A DNA stretch of 64,000 bases from Cubamyces lactineus (lineage: Eukaryota > Basidiomycota > Agaricomycetes > Polyporales > Polyporaceae), in NCBI GenBank assembly GCA_022376465.1, contig JACDTU010000003.1, positions 1,240,001 through 1,304,000 of the forward strand, read 5' to 3'. Position numbers and translations under genes: made by a program. The stretch's first letter is position 1; each line of letters begins with the position of its first letter. Shown here piece after piece: positions 10,428 to 22,425 of the stretch. Under the pieces are notes generated by a model that was not told the DNA's origin, made no database searches, and was given only the letters and a program-made list of their open reading frames with translations.

Positions 10428-11954
10428 TCAAGCCTCGGCGGCAGACACGACGGACGCGACGCGCGTCACCTCGGTGGAGTCGATCTTGCGGAACGGCCCA
10501 GCGTAGCCCTCCAGGTAGCTGTGATCCCGGCGGCGCGACACGAACTGGATCGGGGTGTAGAACTCGAGCGTCGTCCAGTAGAACATCCGGCTGTGCTGCG
10601 CCGCAATCTTGTCGTAGTCGACTGTGAAAGGAAAGGCACATTGTCAGCGGCCGTCTGCAGCGGAAACGAGCCTGCGGAGGTACCTTCGAGAGCGGAACGG
10701 AGGTCTAGCCAGGTCTTGGTCGTGTCGGTAATGATCACGTCGATACCCCACCGGACGGCCTGTCGAACAGAGTGTCAGTGCCATGAAGCTAGCTGGCGTG
10801 AATGATACCGACCTCGACCATGTGCTCGGGGTCGTTAACGGTCCACGCCATGACGCGCTTTCCGGCCTGCTTGCAGTCCTTGCGGAACTTGGCACCGTCA
10901 GCCATCGCGAGCGTCGAGAACCTGATCGAGAACACGTCGCAGCTGTCCCAGAAGTACTTGCGCGCGACAGCGATGTCCTGGCCAATGTACGAGCGGCGGC
11001 AGTAGGGCAGGTGCGCCTTCGCGTGCGGGAGGAAGCTCGGGTGCCAGAGCCCAAGCAGGATACGAGGCGCGAGCGTGGTCTCCCACTCAGGCTGCGAGGA
11101 GATGATCTTGTGCATGAGCCGGAAGAGGTGGGCGGGCTTGTTCTGGACCTTCACGTCGACGTTGAACTTGACATGTTGGTTCTCAGGCTGTGGAATGGGA
11201 AATGAGCTGGCTAAGATGCTGAAAGTTGGAGGACGCGAGCGTACCCGCATAAGCAAGTTGATGGTCTCCTCAAAAGTAGCAAGAGGCTGCTTAGGCTCCT
11301 TGACGGTACGGAGCTGCTGAAGGCCGCCCTCGCCATGCCAAAGTCTCTCCCTGATAAGCCCTACAATACAGGAGTGTCAGCGACCACTGAGACGGCGTGG
11401 GCATTTATCCTACCTGTTCCGTCCGTGACCCGGTCGACAGCTGTGTGAGAAAAGCACGCGCGCGTCAGACCCGAGGTGCCAGCGCACAACGCTGGAATGG
11501 CGACTCACAAGGGTCGTGGAACATGACGACGACATCGTCTACAGATACGTGGACGTCTGCTTACGATGGTTACGGGCTGCAACAGGGAAACGGGAACACG
11601 GGTAGTCAAATACCGCTCTCAATGCCTTCGGCGCCGTCGCGGATGGCGGCTTCGAAGCTTGCGAGCGTGTTTTCGGGGAAGGTGGCTGAGGCCTGTGAGG
11701 CGTCGGAAGGGGAGGGGACGGGTTAAGGACTAAGCACGGGAGACATCTTGGACACAGAAACACACTCCGCGGTGGCCCCAGCACTCGGGCATGGTTCTCG
11801 AGGCGATGGTGGAGGACATGGTGGCGAGCGAGGCTGCGGCGAGAGGACGGTTGCGAATAAGAAGAGAAGATCTAGAGGAAGAAATGAAAGAAGACCGCGA
11901 GAGAGAAGACCGGGGGACGCGAAGGGGTTTTATACGTGCGGCGGAGGAAAACAT
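10428..11954 (-). CDS. Glycerophosphodiester phosphodiesterase
   Basis: This enzyme hydrolyses glycerophosphodiesters (for example glycerophosphocholine) to glycerol-3-phosphate and an alcohol. The spliced protein holds the family motifs in order: HRG in MPECWGHRG, PENTLASFEAAIRDGAEGIE, DVHVSVDDVVVMFHDP with the catalytic acid and second His, then VDRVTDGTGLIRERLWHG. After these come the barrel segments FNVDVKVQN, GLWHPSFLPHAK, FSIRFSTLAMADG, KRVMAWTVN and GIDVIITD, ending at VVSAAEA. At least seven introns were placed, for example right after the HRG and after FHDP. From the ATG at 11954 the first 45 residues are rich in Ser and Arg with almost no acids, like a mitochondrial presequence. A second Met (MSSTIAS) lies just before the catalytic core. 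A decayed paralog is at 3513-4304. Confidence 0.88.
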
Positions 11955-12039
11955 GCACGGAGCGGAGAAGAGGAAGAGGGGATGGGAGCGAGAAATGTAA
12001 GAATTACGAAAAATAAGCCGAGGGTGCAGAGAGAACTCC

Positions 12040-12046
12040 ACATATA
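12040..12046 (-). promoter_or_regulatory. Possible TATA element of the GDPD gene
   Basis: CTATATG on the minus strand lies about 85 bases upstream of the GDPD start codon, a reasonable core-promoter distance. This is weak evidence. Confidence 0.3.
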
Positions 12047-12047
12047 G

Positions 12048-12575
12048 CAAGGACCCTTTCGGTCATATCAGTCGCCAACAGCGTATTCGACGCCCTCGCC
12101 ATCATACAAACATCATCCGCCCGTCCCCCTTCCCGCTGCCGACCACGCTTTCGCCGCTGAAATCCGCTCGCATGACCTCCTCGTCTCGCTCGTATCCCTC
12201 TTCCGACCAACGACGCGTCTCGCTCGTGCCTGGCGGAACATCCTCCCGGCCACGCCACCTCACACATCCCCCGTCTCTCCCAGCACGCCCGCCGCCGCAA
12301 CGCCCGACAGAAGCCCTCCATCTGGCCCAGACCACCCCTCGTCCCTGCTCGAAATACCCGCGAACAGCACATGCTCTCCGGCGATCGTCGACCATGCCTC
12401 CATTCGCTTCGTAGGCGTCCCGAAACCGCCTCGGATCGCCCTCAGAACGGGCACAACAAAGCAACTGACCCTTCTACTTTGTCCTTCCCTCCCTCGGACT
12501 CCCGGGACGAACGCAGCCCAGGGGTCAAACAAGGCGCATGGCGTGCTAGTATGGGAAGTCGCGCAAGTCAACTGA
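12048..12575 (+). other. Coding-like open frame without an ATG
   Basis: An open frame of 175 codons runs from just after the TAG at 12045 to the TGA at 12573, with mostly C or G in third positions. It includes AADHAFAAEIRSHDLLVSLV and later AIVDHASIRFVGVPKPPRIA, which look more like protein than do the other frames. It has no ATG, so it could be an internal exon, a 5'-truncated gene relic, or chance. It starts just beyond the GDPD promoter and points away from that gene. I do not recognise the family. Confidence 0.3.
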
Positions 12576-13243
12576 TCGCTCGTGGGCTTTTTGCCTTTAG
12601 CCTTCTGACTAGCTCGGGGCCATCCACTGGCCTTGGTCGTACGACCAAGACGACCACCTGGGAAGCCTTGGCCCCGGCATTCAGTTTGCTCTTCTCCGCA
12701 GTGGTGATAGCCGTTCATTTCGAGTAACGACCCCACCAAGTCTCCCCGCACTCGTGCAGCGCGCGTGTCTCGACCTCTCACACCCAGAGGTCAGAAGATG
12801 CCTCTTGCGCCCCCTTGCAGCCCTTGCTCGCCTCCGGATCTCCAGAATACTTCAAATGAGAGCCGATGGCGTCTGAGAGCAATTTCGGAGCAATTCAACA
12901 GCTCGCAAGTTCTTCTCAGCGGCTGTGTGGACAGGTATGGACTTCCCGGCAAGGGGCGCTTCATGAGAGGCCACCGCCAGGATTCGGAATCGCTGGGTGG
13001 GTCGAACTTGCTTCCACGGCCTCCCCCCATATCGTCGTAGCACCACGGTTCTGCAGTATTTCCTCTTCAGAAAATGCAACAATGTTCTCCTGCCATCGAA
13101 TAGTCAAGTTCCCCGTGTTTAGCCGTTTGAGCGCGTTCAGACGTCCGTTTGCGGGCCGTGGCCACGCGCGATGACGTTCAGGATGCGTGCGAAGTCGACT
13201 TGGGGCAGCATACGCCTTGCTCTCCAGATCTGCTACCACCACC
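12576..13243. other. Upstream flank of the gephyrin-like gene
   Basis: No gene is recognised. Presumed promoter and 5' leader of the molybdenum cofactor gene that starts at 13244. Confidence 0.4.
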
Positions 13244-15860
13244 ATGTCAGGCGCACGAGTAGCGATCCTCACAGGTCTGTCCAAGTCTACAACGCCTCAA
13301 CGTATCCTTGTTGAGCGCATATACGCGTCTTGTAGTGAGCGATACGGCGGCGGCAGACGCGTCCGCCGACCGCTCGGGCCCGACCATCCAGAGCGTCCTC
13401 ACCCAAGCGGGTTACGTCTGCAGACACCTGGTCATTGTACCCGACGACGAGATCCGCATCCGCACCGTCGTCCTCGGCTGGTGCGATCAGGGCGATATCG
13501 ACTGGATCGTCACCACCGGAGGCACCGGCTTCGGCGTGCGCGATAGAACCCCAGAGGTGCGTCGATCATGAATTATGCCTTCCCCGCGAGCTCAAGGGTG
13601 TGCTTGTGTGCATATATGTACGTACGCTACGCGTGTCTGGCGTGATGGATGCCATCGACGCACTCGCGCACACAACGCCCGATTCGCCCGATCTGTGGCG
13701 ATCGCGACTATAACCGCGGCCGTACTTACAGGCGATCAAGCCGCTCCTCGAGCGCGAGGCTCCAGGACTCGTGCATCTCCTTCTCTCTGCGTCTCTGCAG
13801 TCGACGCCGCTTGCAGCGCTCTCGCGTCCTGTCGCAGGTACGATCCGCCACACGCTCGTCGTCACGCTCCCGGGGAGTGTGAAGGCCGTGCAGGAGAACC
13901 TCGCCGCTCTTCTCAACGCCGGCGTGGTCAACCACGCGATCGAGCTCGTGCGTGGGGGCTCCGGGAGCACAGTCCACGCACAGCTCTCGGCGGAAGGTGT
14001 GCGCGTACCATCTGTTGCGGGCTCAGTCGTGAGCGCGAGCACCAGCGGGTTTGAGGATGCGGGCGCACATTACCACCATCATCATCACCACCACCATACC
14101 CCGCCCCAACCCAGGAGCGTTTTGTCGCATGATCCGGGCCTCCCAGGTAGGAGTTCAGCACTGAGCGAGTGTACGCACAGCAGAATGTAACGCGAACTGC
14201 CTCCTGACACAGCACATACGCGTCATCGGGAGTCGCCATACCCGCTCGTGTCGGTCGCCGAAGCGTACTTGACTATTCTGAGGGAGATTCAGCCCCTGCC
14301 TGCGCACGAGCAACCGGTGAGTAGTAGCCTGCAATGTGGAATGGAGAAGGAAATCAGGGAGAGAGCGGGAGCTGACTTACCGTGCGAGACAGGTCACGTC
14401 GAGACTCCGCGGCCATGTCATCGCGGAGGACGTCTACGCACCCCAGAATGTGCCCGCGACCCCTAGTACGAACGTCGACGGGTATGCCTTACGATGTACG
14501 TTGCTCGCCCACCAACACGTCTATCGCTCTCCTAATCTCCCTACCCCACCAGCCACCGACCTCCCAGGCATATACAAAGTGCTCAGCGCGCGCACCCACC
14601 CGCTGACCGCACCGCTCCCACCGGGCACTGTATACCGCGTGAACACTGGCGGTCCTCTGCCGGCGGGGACAGATGCAGTAATCATGGTCGAGGATACGCG
14701 TCTGCACAGCACGCAGCGCACGCCCTCGGGCGAAGAGTACGAAGAAAACGAGATCGAGACGTTGGCTCAGGTCCCGCCCGGGGAGAACGTCCGCGAAGCA
14801 GGGTCGGACGTGAGGCGGGGCGAGCTTGTGCTCGAGCGCGGTACTGTTGTGAATAGTGCCGGGGGTGAGATCGGGACGTTGGCGTTTGTAGGCAGGACGA
14901 AGGTCAGTGCGTCTGGGGCGTCTGCGAGACCTGGGGGCTCAACGCAGAGGTGCAGGTGAACGTGATCAGGAAGCCGGTGGTCGCGCTCTTGAGTACAGGG
15001 AACGAGCTCCTCGATCTGCAGTCACCGCATCCACTTCCTGGTGACGGCTGGGGAGGCATATGGGACACGAACCGTCCGTCCTTACAAGCCGCCATAGAAG
15101 GCCTCGGGTACGAGGTCATCGATCTCGGCATTGTGCCAGACAGGTATGCTCTCCCTGTTCCATACACTCTGCCGTTCGCGCTACTCACTAGTCTTGCAGC
15201 CTCGAAGCGCACGTCGCCGTCCTCACCCGAGGGCTCGAGTCAGCCGACCTACTCCTCACCACGGGCGGCACGTCCATGGGCGTCGGCGACCTGCTCAAGC
15301 CCGTCATCGAACGTCACTTGAACGGCACGGTCCATTTCGGGCGCGTCAAAGTGAAGCCCGGGAAGCCCACGACGTTCGCGACGATCCCGACGCCCGGGGG
15401 CAGGAACGAGCGCGTGCCGATCTTCGCGCTGCCCGGGAACCCCGCGAGCGCGCTGGTCATGTTCCATGTGTTCGTCATCGCCGCGCTGAGGAAGCTTGGC
15501 GGATGGCCGGAGGCGAGGTGTCGGCTGCCTAGCGTGCGCGTCCAGGTGAGTATGCAATTTTAGGCGGTCCTGTCGGTGGAAGAAGGCGGTTAGTGCTGGG
15601 TACTGAGCGTTTGGCATTGGCAGATTCAAGAGACGATGCGGCTAGACCCTCGCCCGGAATACCACCGTGCGATTATCAGAGCCAGCGTATCTGGGTTCAA
15701 GGCGTACAGCACGGGCGGGCAGCGGTCCAGCAGAGTTGCCAGCCTCAAGGGCGCGAACGGCTTGGTCGCGCTGCCTGCACGAGGCGAGAAGGGCCCGAGC
15801 AGGTTGGAGATCGGGGACGTCGTCGAGGCGATCATGATCGGGGAGATGCAGATGGAGTAG
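13244..15860 (+). CDS. Gephyrin-like molybdenum cofactor biosynthesis protein (MogA-MoeA fusion)
   Basis: A two-domain enzyme for the last steps of molybdenum cofactor synthesis: the MogA-like domain adenylates molybdopterin and the MoeA-like domain inserts molybdate. The first exon is only about ten codons (MSGARVAILT) and splices to VSDTAAADASADRSGPTIQ. The G domain continues through PDDEIRIRTVVLGW, the TTGGTGFGVRDRTPE loop, and LPGSVKAVQENLAALL. A linker includes an eight-His run near 14075-14097. The E domain has SVAEAYLTIL, NVDGYALR, YRVNTGGPLPAGTDAVIMVE, VVALLSTGNEL, WDTNRPSL, DLLLTTGGTSMGVGD, VHFGRVKVKPGKPT and IFALPGNPASALVMFHVFV, ending at EMQME. The order G then linker then E matches animal gephyrin and fungal orthologs, not plant Cnx1. 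All exon joins inspected keep frame. Confidence 0.92.
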
Positions 15861-16017
15861 GCGGCAAACGGCGGACGCGACGTTAACAGAGTACCATCTG
15901 GGAGCTGAGAAACGGAATAATAGAGGCTAGCGGTACACTACCGTGTTGTACAACAGGAAAAGTCGGACTGTGCTCAAGGACTGGGATATCATGTCGGAGG
16001 TATCATCGCAATCGTCG

Positions 16018-16818
16018 TCACTTCTTCATCGACGACAGCTCCTGTCGTTGTTGGGAAACATCAGATGTGTGGAGGTATGAAGAAAGGTGAAGTTACCATA
16101 GCGTCGACTTCGGCCTGTAGCGCAGCCAGCTCTTCCTCGAGCTTCTGCCGCTGCCGCGTCAGCATCTGCATCCGTCGTACGTCCAGCTTGTTCATCCCGG
16201 CCGTATTCGCCGCTGCCCTCGAGGTAGGGCGCGATTGTGATGCCTCGACCTAGGGTCATGTTTAATAAGCCGAATTAAAGCAAACATTGAGACTGGAACG
16301 GACCTTGGCTTGCAGCATATTCTCCCTCTTGAGCAGGATCTGCAGGCCTTTCTCGGCGCGAGAGAGCAGTTCGTTGATCTGCGGCTCGATCTCGTCGCTC
16401 AGGTCCGCTTTGTACCTGCGCACGGTACTCTCGTCTACAAGCAGAAACACCTAGCAGTCCAGCCAGTGAGTTATGACTCCAATGGATGCACGGCACGCGT
16501 AAGACGTACTCGTTCGCTTGCAAGAACTTTGCTGATTCGAGGGAGGTCGTACGTCCCTTGACGAATCAACTCCTGCGCTTCGTATGCCTATAGAGCAAGC
16601 CATTACAATCAGCAAGTACTACATATGGCATTCGTATTCAAGAGACGCACCTCGTCGCAGCAGTCCTCCATTGCCATCACGCATTCCTGGAGGTAAGGGC
16701 TGCATGTTGCGTTCGTGTCGATGGTCCTGTAGAGGTCAGGGTTTCCGGGAAAGACAGAGTCTCTCGGACCCAGACGTGGGTGCACCGAAAGGCGCGAGAC
16801 CCTATGGCTTTTGTCCAT
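16018..16818 (-). CDS. SPC19: DASH/Dam1 complex subunit Spc19
   Basis: A small kinetochore protein of the fungal DASH ring, which couples spindle microtubules to chromosomes. The spliced product is about 190 residues: TCSPYLQECVMAMEDCCDE, then AYEAQELIRQGTYDLPRISK, then VFLLVDESTVRRYKADLSDE with EIEPQINELLSRAEKGLQIL. The last pieces are a short Ser/Ala-rich link and a C-terminal coiled coil (RMQMLTRQRQKLEEELAALQ). The VFxLVxExT..DLxxEIEPQI..LLxRAEKGL pattern is the Spc19 signature as I know it from yeasts. A last small intron (GTAACT..CGACAG) gives the ending ELSSMKK; without splicing the frame would end about 45 bases earlier. The start MDKSHRV at 16818 is the first in-frame ATG, but the true start could be a little downstream. 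It is oriented towards the gephyrin-like gene, 157 bases away. Confidence 0.82.
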
Positions 16819-17653
16819 GCTCTAATTTCCCGGATCGCGGCCAAATACTAGCTCTGTACCCAACCACCGGGCTCGCGTTCTTGAATGAGTGCCGGGCGTC
16901 TCAGGAGACGCGTCTGTGGCTGCCCACCCGCAAGCCAAACATCGCCACCCCCGATTCAAACTCCGCCAAGCGTCCCACTATAAGAACGCCGATTTTCGCA
17001 ACCGTCGCTTTTCCCTCAGTGTCCAGCCCAACCTCCGAAGCGTCAGCCCACCCGCCCCGTGCGCGTGGGCGCAGGCGTTCACTCGCCTGTTGACGTCGTT
17101 CACAGTTGGCGGAGCGAGGCGTCCCTCTCGGGGGGCGCTCACAAGAGCGAGCGTCGTGGGCCTGCTCCCCCTCGCCAACGGCTGAGTCCGCCTGCCCGCA
17201 AGGATGGGTGTTGATTCGCCGGAGGGGTCGATGTGGGTTCGCGGTGCGGCGTTATATTCCTGTACTTTCCGTACATCCTCGTCTCCGGACGGGGTGCCAC
17301 TATGTGGCCGTGACGGTTTGGTGAAACCATAACGCAGACATCCACATACCTGTTGTAGCATAGTCGAAGCAATCTTAGCTGACATCGTCCTTGCCCAACT
17401 TCGATGATCCCTACATATATGGCACAGCTATTTCCGTAATGCAAGTGAGTCTTACGCCGTTGTGGATTGTTTGGAAGTTGCAGAACGTTGCATCTAGTTC
17501 TCGAAGTTGACGACTGTAGTATGGTGAGTGGTCCAAGGTGCCGGTGGTATACTTGTGCAAGACTGCCATAGCCAGTGAGAAGAGCCCAGGCACTGGAAGA
17601 ACCCAACTATGCCCCTATAACAAAGAAATTACATATCTCTCTACCATCTACAG
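16819..17653. other. Gap between SPC19 and KEX1
   Basis: Holds the SPC19 promoter and the 3' end of the KEX1 gene. A 155-codon minus frame (17139-17606) and other frames show no recognisable motif. A GC-rich patch near 17040-17180 may be the SPC19 promoter. Confidence 0.4.
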
Positions 17654-20143
17654 CTACGGCCTCCTTCCCGGACTCCGCTCGTCCTCATCATCACTGCCCA
17701 CATCGAAAATAGCCTCCCCCTCAGAAGACGACGATCCCGCCTTCTCCTTCCCCTTCCTCGATCTGAACCGTCCACCGTTGTCATCCTGGTCCTCTCGCAC
17801 GGACGTCGTAAGAGGGATGTTCTCCTCGCGCGAGGAGAACGGGAGCCCGCGGAGAGAGATGTTGCGTCGTCGGGAGCGCCACCAGAGGAATGCGCCGACG
17901 AGGACGGCGATGAGCACGAGGACGAGCGCGGCTGAGCCTGCGTTGTAGTACGCTACGTACATCCACCCACCAAACACGTCAGCTATTAACCCACAGAAAT
18001 ACAGAGGAGACGGCACGACGCACCTTCCCACATCGCCTTGTCCTGCTCTGGGGTCTTGCTCGGGGCAGGCGTGCTCGTGGGGACGTCGTCGAGTAGCGCG
18101 GGGAGCGGCTTCGCGTCGTCGCCGACCGCGCTCGGGATGCGCGCGGAGCCGTCCATGATCGCGCTGAAGTTCACGCCCATGAAGCGCAGGATCATGTCGT
18201 GGCTCACGTGCGGGACGTCAAAGCCCACCATGTGCGACGCGTTGAAGATCTTACGTGAGGTGAAGGAGGGGGCGTTAGGAAGCGTGGTTGGGCAGAAGGA
18301 TATGAGGTCTGACCTTGACGTAGGTCAGGTTGCGGGAGTTGACCCACGTCCCGGCGAGGTTGCCGTCGACCGTCCACGACTGCGTCTGTACTTTCTATAA
18401 TTCCACCACGCCCCACTGTCAGCACGACCGTCTCCACCAGCAGCATGCTACACTTACTCCAAGACCGGTCTCTCCATTCCAGTGCATCGCCTGGATCATG
18501 CTCTCAATGCCGACGTAGTTGCAGATGAGGTCCTGATCGCCCACGAAGAGCATGACCGGAATGCGCTCGAGCACGCGTGGGAGGACGGTGATGGACGAGT
18601 TGGACTTGCGCGTCGAGAATTCCGAGTGCACGCGGCTCTTGCATTCTACCCACGTACCAGGCACGTTGGACGCATGGATGGCAGAGACAACGTCTCTCCG
18701 CTGAATCGAGTGCTTTAGCATGATGCGAATCTGCACAGACTGGGTGACGTACCGCTAGGTATTTGTAGACATCGTCGAGGTCCGGCGGCCAGTTCATCCC
18801 ACACAATGGTACATTGTCTTCCAGCCGCACATCATAGATATTGGTGCACATCTCCGTACCATTTACCCTGGAACAACAAAACGTTAGCTGCAATCCAACA
18901 CGCACAGACTAGAAGAGATGGCTCACAAGTGATTCCTGCCTGAGGTAACCGTCATCATGACATTTTCGCAAATGTCGACGTGCACAGGCTCAACATTGGT
19001 GAATGTGTCCAACGCCTCCATACACTGGTCTGTAATCTCCTTGCCGTTCTTATATGCCTGGAAGCAGCAACATATGTCTCGCAACCACGAACCTGGGCAG
19101 GCGATTAACTTACCTCCGAGCCGGTCTCGACGATGCCATGTTTGACCGCGTAGTCTAGGTATGAAGGATATTGCCTGCGCGCGTCTGTCCAGCCGTTCCC
19201 TATTGCAACGCCCTTCAATGGTATCTTTAGGTTGGAGCTGAGAATAGCGTCCGCAAAGTATGGTATATATTGGCCCGCGAAACTCTCGCCCGCAATGTAG
19301 GCCTATTAATAGTGAGCCCACAGCACTGGTAACAGTGAGAGAAGAGATGGCTGCTCACGTCGACGTTTTCGTACTCGGGGAAGACCTTGTAGAAATTGCG
19401 TAGGAATTCTACAAAGTGCGCAGAGGCCTGTGGTAGTCACTACGCAGTACATGCGACGTAGAGGGCGGCAGACTTACTTCGGGAAGTTCATGGTCGTATC
19501 TATTTGAGGGCGCATACGAGAAACCTGTTCCCGCGGGCTGGTCAACTGCAATAATGTTAGTTCCCAAACGACGGCGCGTGTTACCCGCTGTCGGTTGCTT
19601 ACTGAAGACCACTGTGGCATACTCCTCCCAGCCTCCTTGGACGGTCTTCAAGCCACCTTTGCCATCTACTCGCCATGGCCCGATCTCCATCATGAGACCG
19701 TCGAACGAAGAACACCCTGGACCACCCTGACAAGGTCTGAGTACCGACGCGCTTGTGGACGCGTACCAGAAGTGGACTTACATTGAGCCAGAATATTATC
19801 CGCTCCTTGTCGGCCGTGCGGCGCGCCTTGACCATGAAGAAGTACAAGTGCGGGGTGACATCGGTCGGCTCTGCCGTGCCCGCACCGGGGTCGGACGAGA
19901 GATGGCCTGCGTACATGCGCAGTGGACGATCCTCGTCCTGGTGGAGGTCCGGCAGATGTGGAACATAGAATGATGCCGCGGAGGGTACTACAAACGCCCA
20001 GATAGACCTGGCTCAGTGCTGCCGGAGCGTACAGGTATCAGAGTAGGTCGCTCACCATCTGTGGGTGCTGCGTAACTAGAGGGGGAATAGAGTAACGGTG
20101 TGAGGAGAACGGAGAGCAGGTGTGCGGGGAAGAAGGCGCGCAT
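17654..20143 (-). CDS. KEX1: Kex1-type Golgi serine carboxypeptidase
   Basis: A membrane-bound carboxypeptidase that trims C-terminal Lys/Arg from secreted peptides after Kex2 cleavage. The start at 20143 gives a signal peptide ([20 protein letters not shown]). The catalytic domain follows the S10 family order: [72 protein letters not shown] with the active Ser, [40 protein letters not shown] with the active Asp, and [20 protein letters not shown] with the active His. A Thr/Pro link and one C-terminal helix ([18 protein letters not shown]) precede a basic and then acidic cytosolic tail ([18 protein letters not shown]), as in yeast Kex1 with Golgi retention. At least nine introns were placed. 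No damage was seen. Confidence 0.92.
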
Positions 20144-20928
20144 GGGGGGACGGTACGTGGTCCTCCGCGGAGGAGGCCTTGATTCGGAATGAACGCCAAA
20201 GACGAAAGAAGGTGGCGGATGAAGTGCAAGAGACAGCGCAGGCCCTGCAGGTCACAGTCAAGGAGACTCCGAGCCTTGTGAGGTGGAGAGAGGGCGGAAG
20301 GATGTGAGCGGCGTTGAGAGCGATGGTGTGCAATAATGCCTGTTCCTGGCTGTACTCTATGCAGCCATCAATAGCCCAGCTGCGCATCCCGTTACGACCT
20401 GAGGTTTTGGTCTGTTATGTCCTCTTATGGGCATGTCATTTCCAAATGTCGGTTTACGGGGACGGGTCGACCACAGACTTTCCCGTCTCGACTCTGCAAT
20501 CCGTGAAATACACTACAGACAACCTCATGCAGCTTGGCTCCAGCCTCCAGCTCACAAGGTACATCGCGACATCCTCCAAGGTCCGGTTCATATCAAGACC
20601 CCACACCGCGCAATCAGGGAAAATTATTCGGACGTGTTGACAATACCATGAATCAGGCACGCTTATCTCCTGTTCCCACCGCGCGATTCAGATGGCCCAT
20701 GGCGCGCGCGCCCCGCCGCGTATAGGCTCTCACTTCGCTCTCCTCCTGGCTCCAGCACCTCTACCACCACCCCAATAGGTCCACACTCCGTCGGTGCTGC
20801 TGTCGCCAGGCGGTTTTCATACTACCAGGGCTGTGTAGCTATAGGTAGCAAATCTCGGCGAAGGTACACCTACACAAGACCGGCATCCTCAGAACCGACC
20901 ATCACTCGCTGCACACGACTGCACGACC
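20144..20928. other. Divergent promoter region of KEX1 and the thioredoxin-like gene
   Basis: About 785 bases between two genes facing away from each other. It has pyrimidine-rich stretches but no recognised gene or RNA. Confidence 0.45.
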
Positions 20929-22162
20929 ATGAAGCTCTCCTCGCTCTTCCTCCCGACACTCCTGTGTGCCGCCTCTGCCAGCGCACAATACTTCTCTGCA
21001 GGATGGTCCCCAGGCCAGCCCGTCCCCCCGCCGAGCCGCAAGGCGTACCCCCGCAAGGCCAAGCGCAAGCCGCATACGACCGCGCGCCCACCGCCGCCGC
21101 CGCCGCCGCCGCCTCCACACCTGAATACACGTCAACGCCCCCTGCGAGCGGAGGTGCCGCCAGCGGGCTCGGGGCGCTCACCTCGCTCTTCGACGTGAAC
21201 CGGCTGCTCACGTCGGGTCCTGTCGCGTCGCTCTTCGGGCGGCTCGGGCTGAACATCACCGACGCGGTCTCGCGGAGCGCGGCGTCGCCGTGGGACCCGC
21301 GCATCCCGCTGCTCTCGGACGAGAACTTTGAGGAGATCGTTGTGCGCGAGGTGCTGACGGAGGAGGAGGAAAGGGAGCGCGTTTGGTTCATCATCGTGTC
21401 CGTCACTGCGGGCGGGCAGAACAACGCGCTGTCGCAGATGGTCGACCAGAGCTTTGATGAGGCGTATAATCGGACGGTCATTGCGGGCGACCTGCCCAAT
21501 GTGCGCTGGGGCCGGATTGACTACCTCAATGTCACGTATCTCACCACCAAGTGGTCCATCTGGACGTACGTGTCCTCTCTTTGCCGCAGTGTCTGCAGAG
21601 CACTGACTGTGGACTCGTTCATCGAATGCAGAGGGCCGTATCTCATAGTACTCCAGGACAGAGGGCAGACCCTCCGCTTCTACAAGGCAGATCGCGTACG
21701 GGTCACTCCTGAGCTCCTTCGCGAGCTGCTCACCGAGGAGCTCTGGCGCAATACTGAACCATGGAAGACGAACTTCGCCCCCGGTGGCAAACGGTGCGTC
21801 TCACATATCTTACCTTCGTTCTCGGACGCTGACGCTGAACGTGCTGCGGCCAATACAGGGAATGGGTCATGCACTACTACGCCCTCGGGCTCAAGCGCGT
21901 CTTTGACTTCGTGAACCGCTTCCCGCGCTGGATGCTCATGATCGCGTCTGGAGCCGTTGCTAGCGTCGTGATGCGCTTGCTCCACAGCAACCCTGCGGCA
22001 GAAGTCCCTCCCCAGCTCCAGCCTGAACCCACGGATGACCAGAAGACGGTTGTAAGCCAGGGCAGCGCGACGGCTGTCGCAAGCACGGCGACGGTAGCGG
22101 GTGCGAGTACGAATGCGAGCCCTAGCAAGGCGAAAAGGCAGCGCAAGAACGCGAAGAAGTAA
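20929..22162 (+). CDS. ER thioredoxin-like membrane protein, frameshifted in this sequence
   Basis: A conserved basidiomycete protein with a signal peptide (MKLSSLFLPTLLCAASASAQ), a proline-rich spacer, and a thioredoxin-like luminal domain (RVWFIIVSVTAGGQNNALSQ, DLPNVRWGRIDYLNVTYLTT, GPYLIVLQDRGQTLRFYKAD). After that come one membrane helix (WMLMIASGAVASVVMRLLH) and a Lys-rich cytosolic end (KAKRQRKNAKK). No CxxC is present in the thioredoxin-like part, so it is probably not a disulfide enzyme. The signal peptide and the rest are in different frames. They join properly if the run of six C at 21024-21029 were seven, so there is a one-base deletion or a sequencing error. No plausible intron bridges the two frames. 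Introns at 21566-21631 and near 21795-21859 are normal. The protein looks otherwise intact. Confidence 0.78.
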
Positions 22163-22425
22163 AATGCGCGCACTCGGGGGGCTGTTCATGTAACTTATAC
22201 CTGAAGTGCCTGTTGGGTATGTATGGGTGGGAATGAGGGTTGGCGGGATATGAGCATGCACTGTTGTAATATGGCCGTCGTTAATATCTATACGGTTTAC
22301 TTGGCACGTCAAGTATGAGTGGTCCGGTATGACTAGAGCGGTGGAAATGCTAGAGGGATAATCTACAGTGCGGATCATGCAAGAATGAAGCCCGAAAGGA
22401 TCGCAGAGAACTGGATTTCTGCTCA

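Noticed and set aside
13566..14042. 158-codon minus frame inside the gephyrin-like gene
   Set aside because: It is antisense to conserved MogA-domain exons and has no motif of its own.
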